The notes: generated by a model not told the origin, from the sequence alone. Positions 8,975 to 19,900 are shown, counted from the stretch's first letter. The stretch is 64,000 nucleotides of DNA from Jaenimonas drosophilae (GCA_030849065.1 JASAON010001641.1:1-64000); one strand, 5' to 3'. A program made the numbers and translations.

Positions 8975-10264
8975 TTATCCCTTGCGTTCGGGATTACGAA
9001 GCTTGTGCTTCACAGGGGCCTTGGCCCCGCGGAGGGCTGGTCGACGCGACTTATCGCCATCCGCCACGAGACCACGAAGATCGCGCGGCATCTTTCGTCG
9101 GGGATTCGTCGTTACACCCATCCACGACGGTGTGTCCTCTCCCGTGCGCTTACGGGCACCAGATGGAGAGTCGTGGCGAGCAAACTTTCCTCCTCGTGGT
9201 GAGTCGTGTTCGCGGCCACGCTTAAAGGACGGAGCAGCATCCGCCTGCATCGTCTTACGCTTCTCCCGACGACTCCCAGCAATTGCCTTGACGTCCTTGG
9301 ATTTATTGACGTGAACGATGCGCAAATCACGCCCATTGAGCTGATTCCCACGAGTATCAATAGCCGGCTGCACCGACGCACGACGATGGAACTCCACGTA
9401 ACCGAAGCCTTTGCAATCACCTGAATCCCGATCGCGAATGAGACGCACTCGCTTGATGTCCGTGATGCCATGCGACTGAAAGAAGCTCCACACATCTTCC
9501 TCCGTCGTGTCGTAGGAAACATTGCCTATAAAGATGGAAGTTTCTGGTGCGTAGGCGGTATCCGTCACCGCCAAGGTGGTGACGGTGAGATGGCGATTCT
9601 TGAAGACGATGCCGTTCTTCTCCACCGCCGCAGCAATTGATGACACATCACGGAAGAGCACATAAGCGGTGGCGCTGTACTTGTCATCCTTCTTGATTTC
9701 TCCGCGAAGCACACGCACCGCGCGGCCCACATTTTGTGACTTTTCCGATGAGGGTGCCTCAAGCGCTTGGCAACGCACGCGCACTGACTCAATGACGCCA
9801 CATGTCTTGAAGATCTTCTCTACCTCGCGTTTATCCACCGTGTTGGGCAAATTGCCCACAAAGATGGTTCTCGGCTCTTCCTCCTCATTGCGGTGAAGTG
9901 CGTGGCGCAGCAGCGGAGGCTTCTTGCCCTTCTTCTTCTTGGCATCCTCGGTGCCCTCTCCGGCGTGAATCTTCTCCAAATCCTCAGGTGTAAAGACGGA
10001 CTGGAAGAGGTCATCCTTGGCACCCTTACCTGAAGCCTCACCCGCTCCTTCCTTCGATGTCTTCTTGGATCCAACGGAACGCTGCAGTTCCTCCACCTTC
10101 AGTCGTTGGCGGTCTCTACGGGACATCTTCTTCACCTCTGGGGCCTTGGCGAAGAGGTCGAGGCTAGTGCGGGAAACAGGGGCAAAGTTAAAGGCCTGCA
10201 CAGCATCGCTCTTGTCTGTTGCCTCTACGGCAGCAGCCGAGGGCTTTGCATCTTTGCGTGCCAT
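8975..10264 (-). CDS. NOP12: Nop12/RBM34-like nucleolar RNA-binding protein
   Basis: 429 residues with two RRMs, probably acting in 60S subunit pre-rRNA maturation in the nucleolus. The N-terminus is Lys/Ala-rich. RRM1 begins RTIFVGNLPNTVDKREVEK and contains a ~30-residue insertion before ATAYVLF, a feature of the Nop12/RBM34 family. RRM2 begins TSIFIGNVSYDTTEEDVWSF and has RNP1 KGFGYVEF. The tail is basic (KRGREHD, RKRTGEDTPSWMG, LRNPERKG), fitting nuclear localisation. The start ATG at 10264 lies 15 nt after a likely acceptor AG at 10279-10280. Assignment within the RRM superfamily is by architecture and overall similarity. Confidence 0.85.
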   Translation of the reverse strand: MARKDAKPSAAAVEATDKSDAVQAFNFAPVSRTSLDLFAKAPEVKKMSRRDRQRLKVEELQRSVGSKKTSKEGAGEASGKGAKDDLFQSVFTPEDLEKIHAGEGTEDAKKKKGKKPPLLRHALHRNEEEEPRTIFVGNLPNTVDKREVEKIFKTCGVIESVRVRCQALEAPSSEKSQNVGRAVRVLRGEIKKDDKYSATAYVLFRDVSSIAAAVEKNGIVFKNRHLTVTTLAVTDTAYAPETSIFIGNVSYDTTEEDVWSFFQSHGITDIKRVRLIRDRDSGDCKGFGYVEFHRRASVQPAIDTRGNQLNGRDLRIVHVNKSKDVKAIAGSRREKRKTMQADAAPSFKRGREHDSPRGGKFARHDSPSGARKRTGEDTPSWMGVTTNPRRKMPRDLRGLVADGDKSRRPALRGAKAPVKHKLRNPERKG

Positions 10265-10278
10265 GGAATAGTTCGGTG

Positions 10279-10330
10279 CTTTGATGACGATGAAGAAACA
10301 AGAGGAAATTCATGTAGGAGAAGAAGGAGA
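10279..10330 (-). promoter_or_regulatory. Probable spliced-leader acceptor
   Basis: Minus-strand pyrimidine-rich run (CTCCTTCTTCTCC ... TTTCCTCTTGTTTCTTC) ending in AG at 10279-10280, just upstream of the Nop12-like ATG. Confidence 0.5.
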
Positions 10331-10430
10331 TCACTACTGTGTAGAGTTCACCATGTTTGAATACACATGTCACACATAAAATGTCAGTGAATGTTTCGCT
10401 TTGGGATTGCGTCCTAGTTTCGTAACACAC

Positions 10431-11042
10431 TCACAACGTGCTGCGCATGTAGGGGGAAAACATAACGCAGATCAGGCTAAAACCTACAGCAGCAAGATTG
10501 TTGAAGTAGGATGACCGTGCCTGCACCGTCGTCTTCACATTGTCACTGTCCATCTGCGAATCCAAAACAACGCCGCTGTGTTCGAGGAGCGAATGGTAGC
10601 CGCCATGGTCGACCACAGCCACCGTACCAGTGATCCAGCAGCCAATGACCATGACGGCTACTACCAGACTGGAAAGACGAAGTGCATTATCCATGTGAGT
10701 TAGCCGAGCCTTCGGGATGGTTTGGGCTGCGCTGACGACAATGACAACACAACAACTAAACAAGGTCATGGAGACGAAGAACAGATAGCACATCATACAG
10801 CTCTTGATGGCGCCACTCGGCATTTCATTCACGGACATACGGACGTTTGTTTGCGAAGATACGTCATGCGGAGAGGAAAGGTGCGTGATAGAGCATGTGG
10901 TTGGGAAGCTCAGTATCTTCCAGCTTTCGTCACCTTTGGAGATGGTGACACTGCTCCACGGTGCGAGGAGACTCGTCGCCATCAATCCCATCACCACGGC
11001 ACAGAAGCCAATGTAGTACGTGGAAAGAAGTGTTTGAAGCAT
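10431..11042 (-). CDS. Four-TM protein, amastin-like topology
   Basis: 203 residues with four membrane segments: about 6-30 (YIGFCAVVMGLMATSLL), 81-105 (CYLFFVSMTLFSCCVVIVV), 123-143 (SLVVAVMVIGCWITGTVAV) and 183-200 (LAAVGFSLICVMFS). A ~50-residue loop separates TM1 from TM2. Size and topology match amastins and other tetraspan surface proteins of kinetoplastids, but the amastin signature Cys-containing peptide was not found. The family is therefore only a suggestion; surface or endomembrane location is inferred. Confidence 0.8.
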   Translation of the reverse strand: MLQTLLSTYYIGFCAVVMGLMATSLLAPWSSVTISKGDESWKILSFPTTCSITHLSSPHDVSSQTNVRMSVNEMPSGAIKSCMMCYLFFVSMTLFSCCVVIVVSAAQTIPKARLTHMDNALRLSSLVVAVMVIGCWITGTVAVVDHGGYHSLLEHSGVVLDSQMDSDNVKTTVQARSSYFNNLAAVGFSLICVMFSPYMRSTL

Positions 11043-11352
11043 TGGGAAGCAAATAGCTGTGATCTATGAGAGTAATGGTATTCTGGAGTTATCCAAGTAT
11101 CAGTGCCCACGGAGTACCGTGGCACTATCGATGTGGTATCAATCTATACGTTCGAGCGACCGCCTACACAATTGTCAAGAGCGCACAGAAAAAAACGGAA
11201 GGCGTGATTGATTCTATACATCGTACCTCTCTCCATCCCTACCAAATTCAGTGGAAAAGAATAAAAACAGGTGGTGTAACTATCCGATTAAACGAGTTAC
11301 TTCAGGATCTCTGCAGACAAGTCCACTTCAGAGCATCGTAGCCGCTCACACA
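11043..11352. other. Intergenic
   Basis: Minus-strand pyrimidine tract near 11185-11200 and several AGs before ATG 11042. No gene seen. Confidence 0.5.
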
Positions 11353-12249
11353 TCACTGGGGTGTACCAGAGGAACTATCAGCACTACGACGTTGCTTCAT
11401 GCGCTCTCGAAAGATAGCGTGAGCCTCATTCCATACGCGTTGAAAATCGTTCCCAGAAGATTTGTTTCCTCCGTTGTGTAGCCCACCCGTACGTGCAGAG
11501 ATCGTGGCGGTATCAATCACGGATTGCACATCTGTTGTGAGACACCGATCCCACCACAGAGTCATGCCGACAGCGATGGAAGCTTTGAAGAGCTCGATGC
11601 TCAACAGGCGCAGCTCCTCCACCTCATCCGACTGTCCATCTCGACGTACACGTAATGTGTGCAGCTGCCAGCACCCCTCAATCAAGTCAGGAGTAGTTCG
11701 AACAGGATATTGCAGCTCAACATCCACTGAGCACTCCTCAGTCACTGTCTTTCCTTGAGGGTGTGTGTATCTAAACTGCAGTCGGCATCTCGGTGCCTTC
11801 TCCACACCCACTGGTTCATCAGTGAGTGCAAAGTAGGTGATGTCCTTTGACTTGACACGGTGTGGAAGGAGAAAACTAAGGTGCGCGGTGTCGCTGGTTT
11901 GTGACCACAAGTGGGAATTTCCCTCCCGACCTCCATTCTCCATTAGTTTTTGATACAAGACAGTATCTTCATCGTCCAACGTATGCACTACTTCCTTCGA
12001 TGGAGAGAGTGCTGCCACGTTGCCACCATGCTGGAAGCATGAGGCAGTAGCTTTTGGAGGAGCAGATGACTCCACTTGAACTCCATTCGGGCCAATTACC
12101 ATACGACTGGGGTACTCCAGCTTGGTCACTTGTGGCCGGTGCAAATCCCTCTCCGGGCTCCCATCTCTGGAGCTGCTAGCACTGCCGCCATCGTTGGAGC
12201 TCTCACTCTCCACCAGGCGGTCCCATTTAGAGTAATCAATCGGGCCCAT
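11353..12249 (-). CDS. CS-domain (NudC/p23-like) protein
   Basis: 298 residues. The N-terminus IDYSKWDRLVESE resembles the DYSxWD start seen in Cdc37 and other Hsp90-linked proteins, followed by KLEYPSRMVIGPNGV. The middle has the CS/HSP20-like pattern: LWSQTSDTAHLSFLLP, then SKDITYF, LQFRY, and WQLHTLRVRR. ELRLLSIELFKAS and LWWDRCLTTD then resemble the LEK...WWDRxxxxDPEID end of NudC-type CS domains. A co-chaperone role is inferred from family, not shown. The CS match is divergent; the DPEID motif is not intact. The likely acceptor AG is at 12278-12279, after a T/GT-rich tract. Confidence 0.6.
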   Translation of the reverse strand: MGPIDYSKWDRLVESESSNDGGSASSSRDGSPERDLHRPQVTKLEYPSRMVIGPNGVQVESSAPPKATASCFQHGGNVAALSPSKEVVHTLDDEDTVLYQKLMENGGREGNSHLWSQTSDTAHLSFLLPHRVKSKDITYFALTDEPVGVEKAPRCRLQFRYTHPQGKTVTEECSVDVELQYPVRTTPDLIEGCWQLHTLRVRRDGQSDEVEELRLLSIELFKASIAVGMTLWWDRCLTTDVQSVIDTATISARTGGLHNGGNKSSGNDFQRVWNEAHAIFRERMKQRRSADSSSGTPQ

Positions 12250-12480
12250 TGTTGGTCACCCTAAAAAACAACTGCGCCTACAAACACACACACAAGCAAT
12301 AACCGAAGAAGCCGAAAGAATTGCAGCAGTGATTGAGAACAGCAGACTCAAGGGGATTTGCTCCTTCGTGAGTACGTGAATAACAACATTCATATTCTTG
12401 ATGCAGGAAACGATGCATGCTCCACATAACAGATACATCACCAAAAGCGATCTGCGCAGATGATTCACCAAATGACCGAG

Positions 12481-14127
12481 CTAGAATGGATGACGAGCAT
12501 AACCACTACGACACAGAGGACAACGAAAGGCAACAATTGGCGAAGATTCATCCGTGCTCCGCCACATTGTGTACCGCTCAAAGGTGGAGAGACACGCTTC
12601 GTGGAAGCAGTGGCCACAACTGAGAATTGTTCCATTACGCGGAAGAACACGAGCAGGTCCAGCAGTTTGCACCTGGTCTTCGCCTTCCTTTGCAGGAGTG
12701 GGTACAACCGGTTGCGAAGGCTTCTTCGCTGACGTTGATGCCGTGCTACTGGGCTTCTGGCCTCCACGGTCGTGAGACAGGCTAGGAATGGATTTGGACA
12801 CCATGCTGAATCGCAGCGTACTGCGCATGGATGGAAGCTCACTGTTGGACGATCCTCTGCGTTGGTGGCCTGTTGTTTTCTTCTTTTGGCGACGGCGTTC
12901 ATCCGCTTCTGCCTTCTTCTTCTTTTCCTCGTACCTCTGTCGTACTAGTAAAACGTAGGCTTCGCCGGACAGTTTGATTGGGTCACCTTCGTTGTTGCCA
13001 TCCGGTGGGGATCTGGTGTCATCACCCAGAGCCAACGCCCCAAGGGTTGTCGGTTGCGGTAGCCACGACCGAGCATTCTGTGACCAGCGTCCCGATGGCA
13101 AGTCTCGTTGAATCGCCTCTAGGCAAATGGCACACTCATGTTTTTCTACCCATGTTTGGTTCTTGTCATGGTCCCCATGCGTGCTCGTAAATGGCAACGT
13201 CCCCTCCACCTCATCCGATGGAAGAGCAGTTATTCGATCCGCAAGACGTCGGCGATGAATGATGGACTCCCACCCATCTTCAGTCAGCGCGGCCGCCGCT
13301 GCGGCCTGCTGTCGAACACTAATCTCGGTCAAGAGTACGTCACGATCGCGATCCTGGCGGTTCAAGAAGGCCTCCCACGCCGCAGACAACTTCGCCAGAC
13401 GATGGCTAACGTAGGCACTGCGAAATGCTTCATCCTGACGTAGCCGTAACTTGCAGTACGCCCGACGAGCGAGCGCTCCACGGATTAGAGCCTGAATCTT
13501 GATGATGGCTGCACGTTGAGCCATCGCCTTTCCAGCAAAGTACATCCGCTTGTGGAAGTGAACCTCGCGGCACTCAGGACAGGCAAGACGTGTGTAGAAG
13601 GTGTTGCCATCGGCGCGTTGTTGGGCACGAACAAAACGCTCGAATTGACGGAAGCACCTCTCATGGAAAACGTGAGTGCAGCTAAGAATGAGTTGGCCTT
13701 GATCCATGGTGGAGGCAAAGGTTTCATAGCAGATGCCGCAGACATGTGCACCCAACGTTTGTTGCTCTTCACGGAGTATCGCACGTTGTTCTACTGCCTT
13801 CCAGTCGTCGTCCGTCGGGGCCCGTGGCGGGGTGGGAACGAGGCCCATCTTTTGGGCAAGTGTAAGTCTACCATTGGGGCGAGGCGGGGGTGCTTCGTTG
13901 GTTTGCATGTTGAGTGGCACCCCTTCACGAGACACAGAACCGTCTTGGCCGTCCAGGGTTGCTGCAGATAGCACACCATTGGCAGTGAAGTGCTGCTGTA
14001 AGGCTACTGCACTCCACAAGCTAACTTTATCTTTGCGCCGTTGAAGGGGATCGGTACACTTGCGGGAAGATCCCCATGTTTGAATGGGTGGTCCAATAGA
14101 AGGGAGCTGTGATCTGGGCTGCGTCAT
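12481..14127 (-). CDS. RNF32: RNF32-like RING-IQ-RING protein
   Basis: 548 residues, a probable E3 ubiquitin ligase. The first RING-H2 (about 130-185) reads CGICYETF, then LSCTHVFHERCFRQFE and CPECREVHF. It is followed by an IQ calmodulin-binding motif, AAIIKIQALIRGALARRAY. The second RING begins CAICLEAI, is interrupted by ~165 low-complexity residues, and resumes as LSCGHCFHEACLSTFE and CPLCRSGY at the very C-terminus. Two RINGs separated by an IQ motif, with a split second RING, is the human RNF32 architecture. RNF32 orthologues are typical of ciliated or flagellated organisms, so a flagellar link is possible (inference). Start ATG 14127. Confidence 0.85.
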   Translation of the reverse strand: MTQPRSQLPSIGPPIQTWGSSRKCTDPLQRRKDKVSLWSAVALQQHFTANGVLSAATLDGQDGSVSREGVPLNMQTNEAPPPRPNGRLTLAQKMGLVPTPPRAPTDDDWKAVEQRAILREEQQTLGAHVCGICYETFASTMDQGQLILSCTHVFHERCFRQFERFVRAQQRADGNTFYTRLACPECREVHFHKRMYFAGKAMAQRAAIIKIQALIRGALARRAYCKLRLRQDEAFRSAYVSHRLAKLSAAWEAFLNRQDRDRDVLLTEISVRQQAAAAAALTEDGWESIIHRRRLADRITALPSDEVEGTLPFTSTHGDHDKNQTWVEKHECAICLEAIQRDLPSGRWSQNARSWLPQPTTLGALALGDDTRSPPDGNNEGDPIKLSGEAYVLLVRQRYEEKKKKAEADERRRQKKKTTGHQRRGSSNSELPSMRSTLRFSMVSKSIPSLSHDRGGQKPSSTASTSAKKPSQPVVPTPAKEGEDQVQTAGPARVLPRNGTILSCGHCFHEACLSTFERYTMWRSTDESSPIVAFRCPLCRSGYARHPF

Positions 14128-14471
14128 CTTGACTGCGTCAGCCAGTCAGGTACCCGTTGAGGGGCAGCAAGGGCTGGCGAATTTGATGAACTACACACAG
14201 CCAACAACACGCGCAAGTGCTTCGATAGCTCCTGTGCTGTACACGTCAAGTGAAGAAAGGGTGAAAGAAGAGAAGAATCATATACAAAGAACCAAACTAT
14301 ATTATTAAGAGCAAATGACGACGACGTTGAGGCAAGCCGCATGTAACAGATTGATTGTCTCGGTCATCACCAAGAAACTGAACCACGCCATACTTTCTCC
14401 CATTTCGTCTGTGCGCAGTGAGTGAACGTATACACTCAGCATCTCGCCTTCCATATCGGCAGCTCAGTGGC
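14128..14471. other. Intergenic
   Basis: Holds the RNF32-like acceptor. No gene or RNA seen; the upper part is presumed Yos1 3' UTR. Confidence 0.5.
14237..14280 (-). promoter_or_regulatory. Probable spliced-leader acceptor
   Basis: Minus-strand TTCTTCTCTTCTTTCACCC tract followed by AG at 14237-14238, upstream of the RNF32-like ATG at 14127. Confidence 0.5.
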
Positions 14472-14816
14472 CTAGAAGCTGCTAAGCACTATAAGAATAA
14501 AGTTTGCGAAGATGAGTGGCAGCCGGAGGAGTGTTCTAACCGAGGAGAAGAACATGGCCAATTGTCGTTTTTGAGCAGAAACAACAGGGGGGAATGTTGA
14601 GGTATCATGTGTGCTCGGCGATTGAACGAACTGTACAGGAGTTCCAAACTCCATACCTGGCTCATTTCCATGAGCGAAGGATGATGGATCAGAGCTTGGT
14701 GCGGATGCAGAGACGGCTAAACCAAACTTTGCCAAGAAACGCCGCTCGGAGAGAATAGCCACCGCATTCAGCACCAGCACTATCGCAGAGAACAACGACA
14801 AAATAGAAAATGACAT
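14472..14816 (-). CDS. YOS1: Yos1/IER3IP1-like ER-Golgi transport protein
   Basis: 114 residues, small membrane protein expected to work with Yip1/Yif1 in ER-to-Golgi vesicle transport. Residues 1-40 contain FSILSLFSAIVLVLNAVAIL and SERRFLAKFG, matching the family's first helix and ER-x-FL motif. The C-terminus has SSVRTLLRLPLIFANFILIV, matching the conserved SVRxxxRxPLI motif and second helix. Family members are usually ~80 residues; here the cytosolic loop carries an extra ~35 residues rich in Ser/Pro. The frame begins 4 codons earlier with GTG; ATG 14816 follows the acceptor AG at 14840-14841 by 23 nt and is preferred. Confidence 0.88.
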   Translation of the reverse strand: MSFSILSLFSAIVLVLNAVAILSERRFLAKFGLAVSASAPSSDPSSFAHGNEPGMEFGTPVQFVQSPSTHDTSTFPPVVSAQKRQLAMFFSSVRTLLRLPLIFANFILIVLSSF

Positions 14817-15123
14817 GTGACGCTGCACGTCACGTATCCCTGTGAAGAGAACTAAGGAGGGGGTCTTTCAACACCAAATTAATCCTACTTCCGCTGTCAC
14901 GACATTATACAGCAAGTGCAGTTCGAAGAACGAGAGAGGGACACAAGGTTTCATTCATCATTTTATTTTCTGTGAGATAGAGTGAGAACGCAAAACATGG
15001 TGGCCAAGAGCCATCATTCAACATGCTAACTATTATAGCGTGGACGGTACAAACAGTACCATGAGAGATGCCAAGATATGAGTTAATCTATGGCGCAAGT
15101 TGTTGGAGGGGTGGCCACGCATC
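14817..15123. other. Intergenic
   Basis: Contains the Yos1 acceptor. The rest, up to the FHA protein stop codon, shows no gene. Confidence 0.5.
14840..14864 (-). promoter_or_regulatory. Probable spliced-leader acceptor
   Basis: Minus strand reads CCCCCTCCTTAGTTCTCTTC then ACAG, a strong acceptor 23 nt upstream of the Yos1 ATG. Confidence 0.55.
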
Positions 15124-16623
15124 CTACTCCTGTGCCTCCTTCTCGAGCTTAACAGGAGAAGATGGCATGCCAACCTCCATCTTCACGGAAGGAGCGAGAG
15201 TCTTGGAAGAATCGTCATCTGCCTCCTCAATTCCTGTCCCGTCAACAATCTCAACCACCACATCACCACGGCTTCCAAGAGCGAGGTGATCCCCTGGCTG
15301 AAGTCGTACCGACTCACCTAGTACCCAGCGCCTTCCCACAACTCGCATGCCGTTGCCGGAGTAGTTGAGGAGGTAAAGGGCAGGTTTCTTTGTGTGTACC
15401 TCAGTTCGCTGCACAACTTCCTCATTCACTTCATCCCCCTCTGCTCTATCCCCTTCCTTGGATTCTCGTGAGGGAGCTACCCTTGCAAGAAGACTAAAGT
15501 GATGTGGTGAGATGAGTTCAGGCTGTGCGGTCAAAGCCACCAACCCAACATCGATGTTCGTAGAAGAGCACGAAGCATTGCGCACCAGGCCAGCACTACG
15601 ACCGAAGGTGGTGGCCCCGAGACGAAGCGGAATAACCTGCCGCAGTCCCGGCGTTCGCTCCGACCGCAACACAGCGGAGAACCACACATGAGCGTCCCTC
15701 GGTTTTAGATGCAGATCGTTGCGAGGGTCTAGTGTTGCACCATGTAAACGCATTGGGTCAGCATAGGGGCTGGTCGTATTGATGGTGCCAGGTGGTACCA
15801 CCAGGGTCGTCTGAACGGCTTGGGAGCGAAGACTACACCACGGACGTCGGTACAACTCGGTAAGTGTCTGAAGGAGTTCTACACGCTCCTCCACATTTTC
15901 CTCTCCCGCTGAGACGAATACGCCGCCATCTCCTGCGGTGGCGTTATGAATATCCGACCATGGGTCTGGTGAGGCACACCAATTTTGGCTTCCAACTTCC
16001 TCCACGACATCCTCCTCCTCAGCTCCCACTCCTTGGTCGCATCGACGACGTTTGCGAGGCGCGTGGCTACGTTCGGATTCATCACCCACCACCACCAAAG
16101 AACGTTTGTGGTTGATCTCGCGCAACTTTTTCCACGCCAGAAGGTTAATGAAGTGGTTGGACATGATGGCCGATCCTGCGGTGGTGTCTAGGCCAATACG
16201 TTGCTGCAGTGTTGTCAGCTCATCCATGATCGAAGCCGCACTAAAGCCACCTTCGCCAGCAGTGAGGGCGTGTGGGTGAAGGCCCACTGGTCCCAGTTTA
16301 TTCGACGCCACCAGCGCAGATAGTGACATAGGAGGTTCTGCGGCAGACTTCACTTCTGTGGTGGTATGTGAGGCACTCCCATCCCCATCTGTTGGCCGTA
16401 TCACTTCCGCCATACGCCAGTAGGACGCCCCAATATCCACGGCATCAGCCACACCATCCCACACACTCCGTGGAGGAGACCCCTGCGGTACCTTTGGGAG
16501 CAGTTCGGGTAGTAGGTACAAGGGAGGCTCATAGGTGGTTGAGCGCTGTAGTCGGACACAGCATGTGCCCAGCACTGCTGGTGTCCATGGCGTTGGCTTC
16601 GACTCTTGTTTGCCGTCCAACAT
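15124..16623 (-). CDS. FHA-domain protein
   Basis: 499 residues. The C-terminal third is an FHA phosphothreonine-binding domain: LRLGATTFGRSAGLV (FGRS core), SPHHFSLLARV, then LYLLNYSGNGMRVVGRRWV and LQPGDHLALG. A ~30-residue acidic insertion sits inside it. A basic bipartite stretch (HAPRKRRRCD) near residue 200 suggests nuclear localisation, and acidic runs follow. The N-terminal half (WTPAVLGTCCVRLQRS, SNHFINLLAWKKLREIN) was not matched to a known family. FHA-containing microspherule protein 1 was considered but not supported. Role probably in phospho-dependent nuclear protein assembly (inference). Confidence 0.82.
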   Translation of the reverse strand: MLDGKQESKPTPWTPAVLGTCCVRLQRSTTYEPPLYLLPELLPKVPQGSPPRSVWDGVADAVDIGASYWRMAEVIRPTDGDGSASHTTTEVKSAAEPPMSLSALVASNKLGPVGLHPHALTAGEGGFSAASIMDELTTLQQRIGLDTTAGSAIMSNHFINLLAWKKLREINHKRSLVVVGDESERSHAPRKRRRCDQGVGAEEEDVVEEVGSQNWCASPDPWSDIHNATAGDGGVFVSAGEENVEERVELLQTLTELYRRPWCSLRSQAVQTTLVVPPGTINTTSPYADPMRLHGATLDPRNDLHLKPRDAHVWFSAVLRSERTPGLRQVIPLRLGATTFGRSAGLVRNASCSSTNIDVGLVALTAQPELISPHHFSLLARVAPSRESKEGDRAEGDEVNEEVVQRTEVHTKKPALYLLNYSGNGMRVVGRRWVLGESVRLQPGDHLALGSRGDVVVEIVDGTGIEEADDDSSKTLAPSVKMEVGMPSSPVKLEKEAQE

Positions 16624-16924
16624 GAAGAAATAGAGACGGACTTCCGAGCGTGGTGAGCTCCTCGGGGATGAGAGAGACGTACAACTTCACAATGAAGTGT
16701 GAAGGCAATCAGCGGCTACGACGTAGTCCAAAGACACGGTCGTTGCTGGTTGGTGAAGTGGTCACAGGAGCTTTAAGAAAAGAATAAAGAGTGACAAGTG
16801 AGAAGTGGGAGAAGCAGATTGCCGCTGCTGCACGTCATAGAAGGGAATTGCTGACAGATGCAAGAAAGAAAAAAGTCTTTTCCGGACACCAATGGAACCA
16901 CCAAGAAAGCAACTCCTGCCGCTC
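16624..16924. other. Intergenic
   Basis: A minus-strand tract CACTCTTTATTCTTTTCTTA followed by AG at 16771-16772 is a likely acceptor for the FHA gene. No gene seen. Confidence 0.5.
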
Positions 16925-19900
16925 TCATCTCAAGTCATCCAGCTCATCGTCGTCGTCTCCTGCAAATGGATTGAAGTCGGCGTTTGTGACTGCAAGTGGT
17001 GTGCAGCCAGCAAGTTGGCTGGGCTGCAGCTCCAAACTTCCCTGAAATGCGGCTACGTTGCACGCATCCTCCGCTGTGTCAAAGGGATTGCTCGCCGACC
17101 CATTCACATTTGCCCACAAATGACGAGAACCACTAGCAGACGGATTTACAAATCCATCCACCGATTGGCAGGATTCTACCAAGGCAGGCGGAGGAGCACT
17201 CCTCTCCGGATGGAAAACATCAGCTTCAACTTGTGCTGGTGACTGGTTAAAGGGCCTCTCTTGACTCTTCTCGCGACTCGGTACGATGTGGGACGCGGAC
17301 GTTTCCAGTTCAATGGGAATAATACCAAATTGGTAGTTGTCATGTGAGCGGGTGGGGATAAGTGAACCACTGTGAGCGAGCTCCGGGGTACCAGCGGGGA
17401 GAGTATGTTGCAGTGGTTGAGGAGGCACCTCCGTCGCACCCGCTGACATAGCGTCCGGTTGTGGCAATGGCGCTTGATGGACGGTTTCACCAAAGAGGCC
17501 AGATTCATCATGGTATGGCACAGGCACATAGTGCAGTGGTGCAGCGACCATGCCTGCATCTCCTCCAAACCGCGGTGATACCCCCAAACGCGAAGGAGAG
17601 ACGGAGGCTGATCCTGCTCTGACACTCTCACATTCAACGTCCAAATGACCAACGAGGAGCAGCAGTTCATCACGCTCCTGAGTAACCTGCTGTAGAGTGG
17701 AGCTCACCCTCTCCATCTCCATCTGAAAGGAGCTAGTAGCCTGACGAAGTTGTTCTTCCAGCGCGCCGAGAGACACAAGAAGAGTTTGATGCTCCTCCTC
17801 ACGGGTGCCAAGAGCTTCCTCCAAAGACGCTATTTGGTGGCGGGCACTCGTTAGCATCTCCTCAAGCTGGCGATCCCCGTGGTCTGCGGCCTCTTGTTGC
17901 AGCTGGACGTGAGATTCCAGTTGGGCATTGACTGCGGCAACCTCCTCCGACCGCGCACGCTCGTTGGCGAGCAATTCCATGAGTCGAGCATTCTCCCCAC
18001 GGAGGGACTCAATGTCGCCACACAGACGCCCGAGTTCCTCTTGGGAGTTCGAATAACGTTGCTCGAGCAGCACCATCTCCTCTGCCCTGACTGTCTGGGC
18101 AGTAGTTGTATCCATTGATGGAAGCAGAGACAGCGTCGCATCACTGGAGGGCACTGCCGCAGTGTGAGGGACAACCTCTTCCACCGCCATTGAAGGAACA
18201 GCAAAAGGGTTAATATCATCTGAAGAGAATGAAGTGCGAGGAGCTGGTTCCTGCTGCCCAGAATGGTGCTCCATGATCCTGCTCATTTCTTCAACAATCT
18301 GTGATAATCGCAACACAAAAACATCATCGTACAATGGTGGCGCAGCACTCGTCAACAGGGCTGCTGGAGATGACCACTGATGGCTGTTGGCAGCGACATC
18401 AAACACAGCGTTGGTGAAGAAGGACGATCCCAGCTTCGCCACGAACTCTCCTGGCAGCTTTGACAGTTGTGGGCAACGCAGACAAACATCTGCAGCTATT
18501 GCACCACACCAGAAGCGTACATGTACGGGTGTCTTTGGACGAGCAGCAAGATCCAGCAACGAGTGGAAGTGTTGTAAGTCTTTCGTTAAGAGGCCGGCAG
18601 CAGTCGGGGCGACCTCCATCCACGTCAGAAACACGCGCGCAAAACCACCGAGAGCCGTTGTATCCATCGATTGAGCCAACAGACCTCCACGAATGCTCTG
18701 AAGAAAGTACTCAAGCAAAGCAAGGAAGCAAGTGCTGGACAGGTCAGCGCCACGTGTGGCTGTTGGCTTTCCCATCACCGAACCCCACGGTCTGTGGAGA
18801 AGCTCTTCCGCTACACCGGGAACTTGAAGCAGACGCTGGAAAAACAGAGCTGCGTAAAACTTAGCTGTTGACGTAGCACTCGAGCTTGTGCCAAAGAGTG
18901 CTCTTGCGAGGAGATAGCCGCACTCCTGAGGACCAGGTGGAGCAGTCACAGCCTCGGAAGCGAATCCGTGAAGTGCAAAGCGAGCAAAACGTTGATTGTG
19001 GGCTGCATCTGTGGGGCTCAGTAGCTCCTCCACCACCTGCATCACAGAATTCAAAACAGTGGCGTCGGTGCGGTGAAATAGAACCTCCAGAATGCCACTA
19101 ATGGCTGGTTGCCCTAGGGAACCGTTCTTTCGCCCGTCATTGGGGGTAGTGGCAATACGCATCTTCAGAAAGTCGTCCGATGCACGTGAGCAACCACGTA
19201 GCACCTGCGCAATAGCCCGAAACGCTTCAATACGTGTAAGATCATCCACAACCTCCTCTCCGCAGCATGTCGCAACCCCAGTGAGTGAGTGAAGAACCCC
19301 ACACTGGAAGAGGTTTGCTGCCTGCTCATCCCCCTTTTCGGATTCGCGCAGCAAACACGCAATGATGGACACTGCCTGTCGCGTAATTTGGCGCTCCATC
19401 CCATCCATTTGAACGATGGGGTCTGCTGTTGGTCGGCCCCGTTCGCATTCACGGGAGTACGCAGCAGCGGCATCCAGAATTGGACAGAAACGTTTGGCGC
19501 AGTCAAGCTCACGGAAGAACTTCTGCGTGGCCTTGTTTCCACGGAGCATATTCCTCATCGTTGTGAAGCAGTCATCCACAATCATGCCACCATGAATACC
19601 ATTTTCGCTCTCAATGACACTAAAGAGAACTTCAAAGGCGTTGTCAAATGCCAGAATGGTTTGCAGCTCCGTGTCCATAGTCGTGAGGCTCTTCAACAGC
19701 ACCAAGGTTTCATTACGCAGCATACCATCATTGCTCGAATCATTCAACGTTACTAAGAGTGCTGACATACCGTGACAAGACAGCAGCAGACGGTGCATCT
19801 TGGAAGGCTCATGTTCTTCAAGTTGCTGGAGAAGCTGAAGGGCATGAAACTTAGCCCAGAAGGCATCCTCGCTCAGCTGATCCGAAGCTGACTTGCTCAA

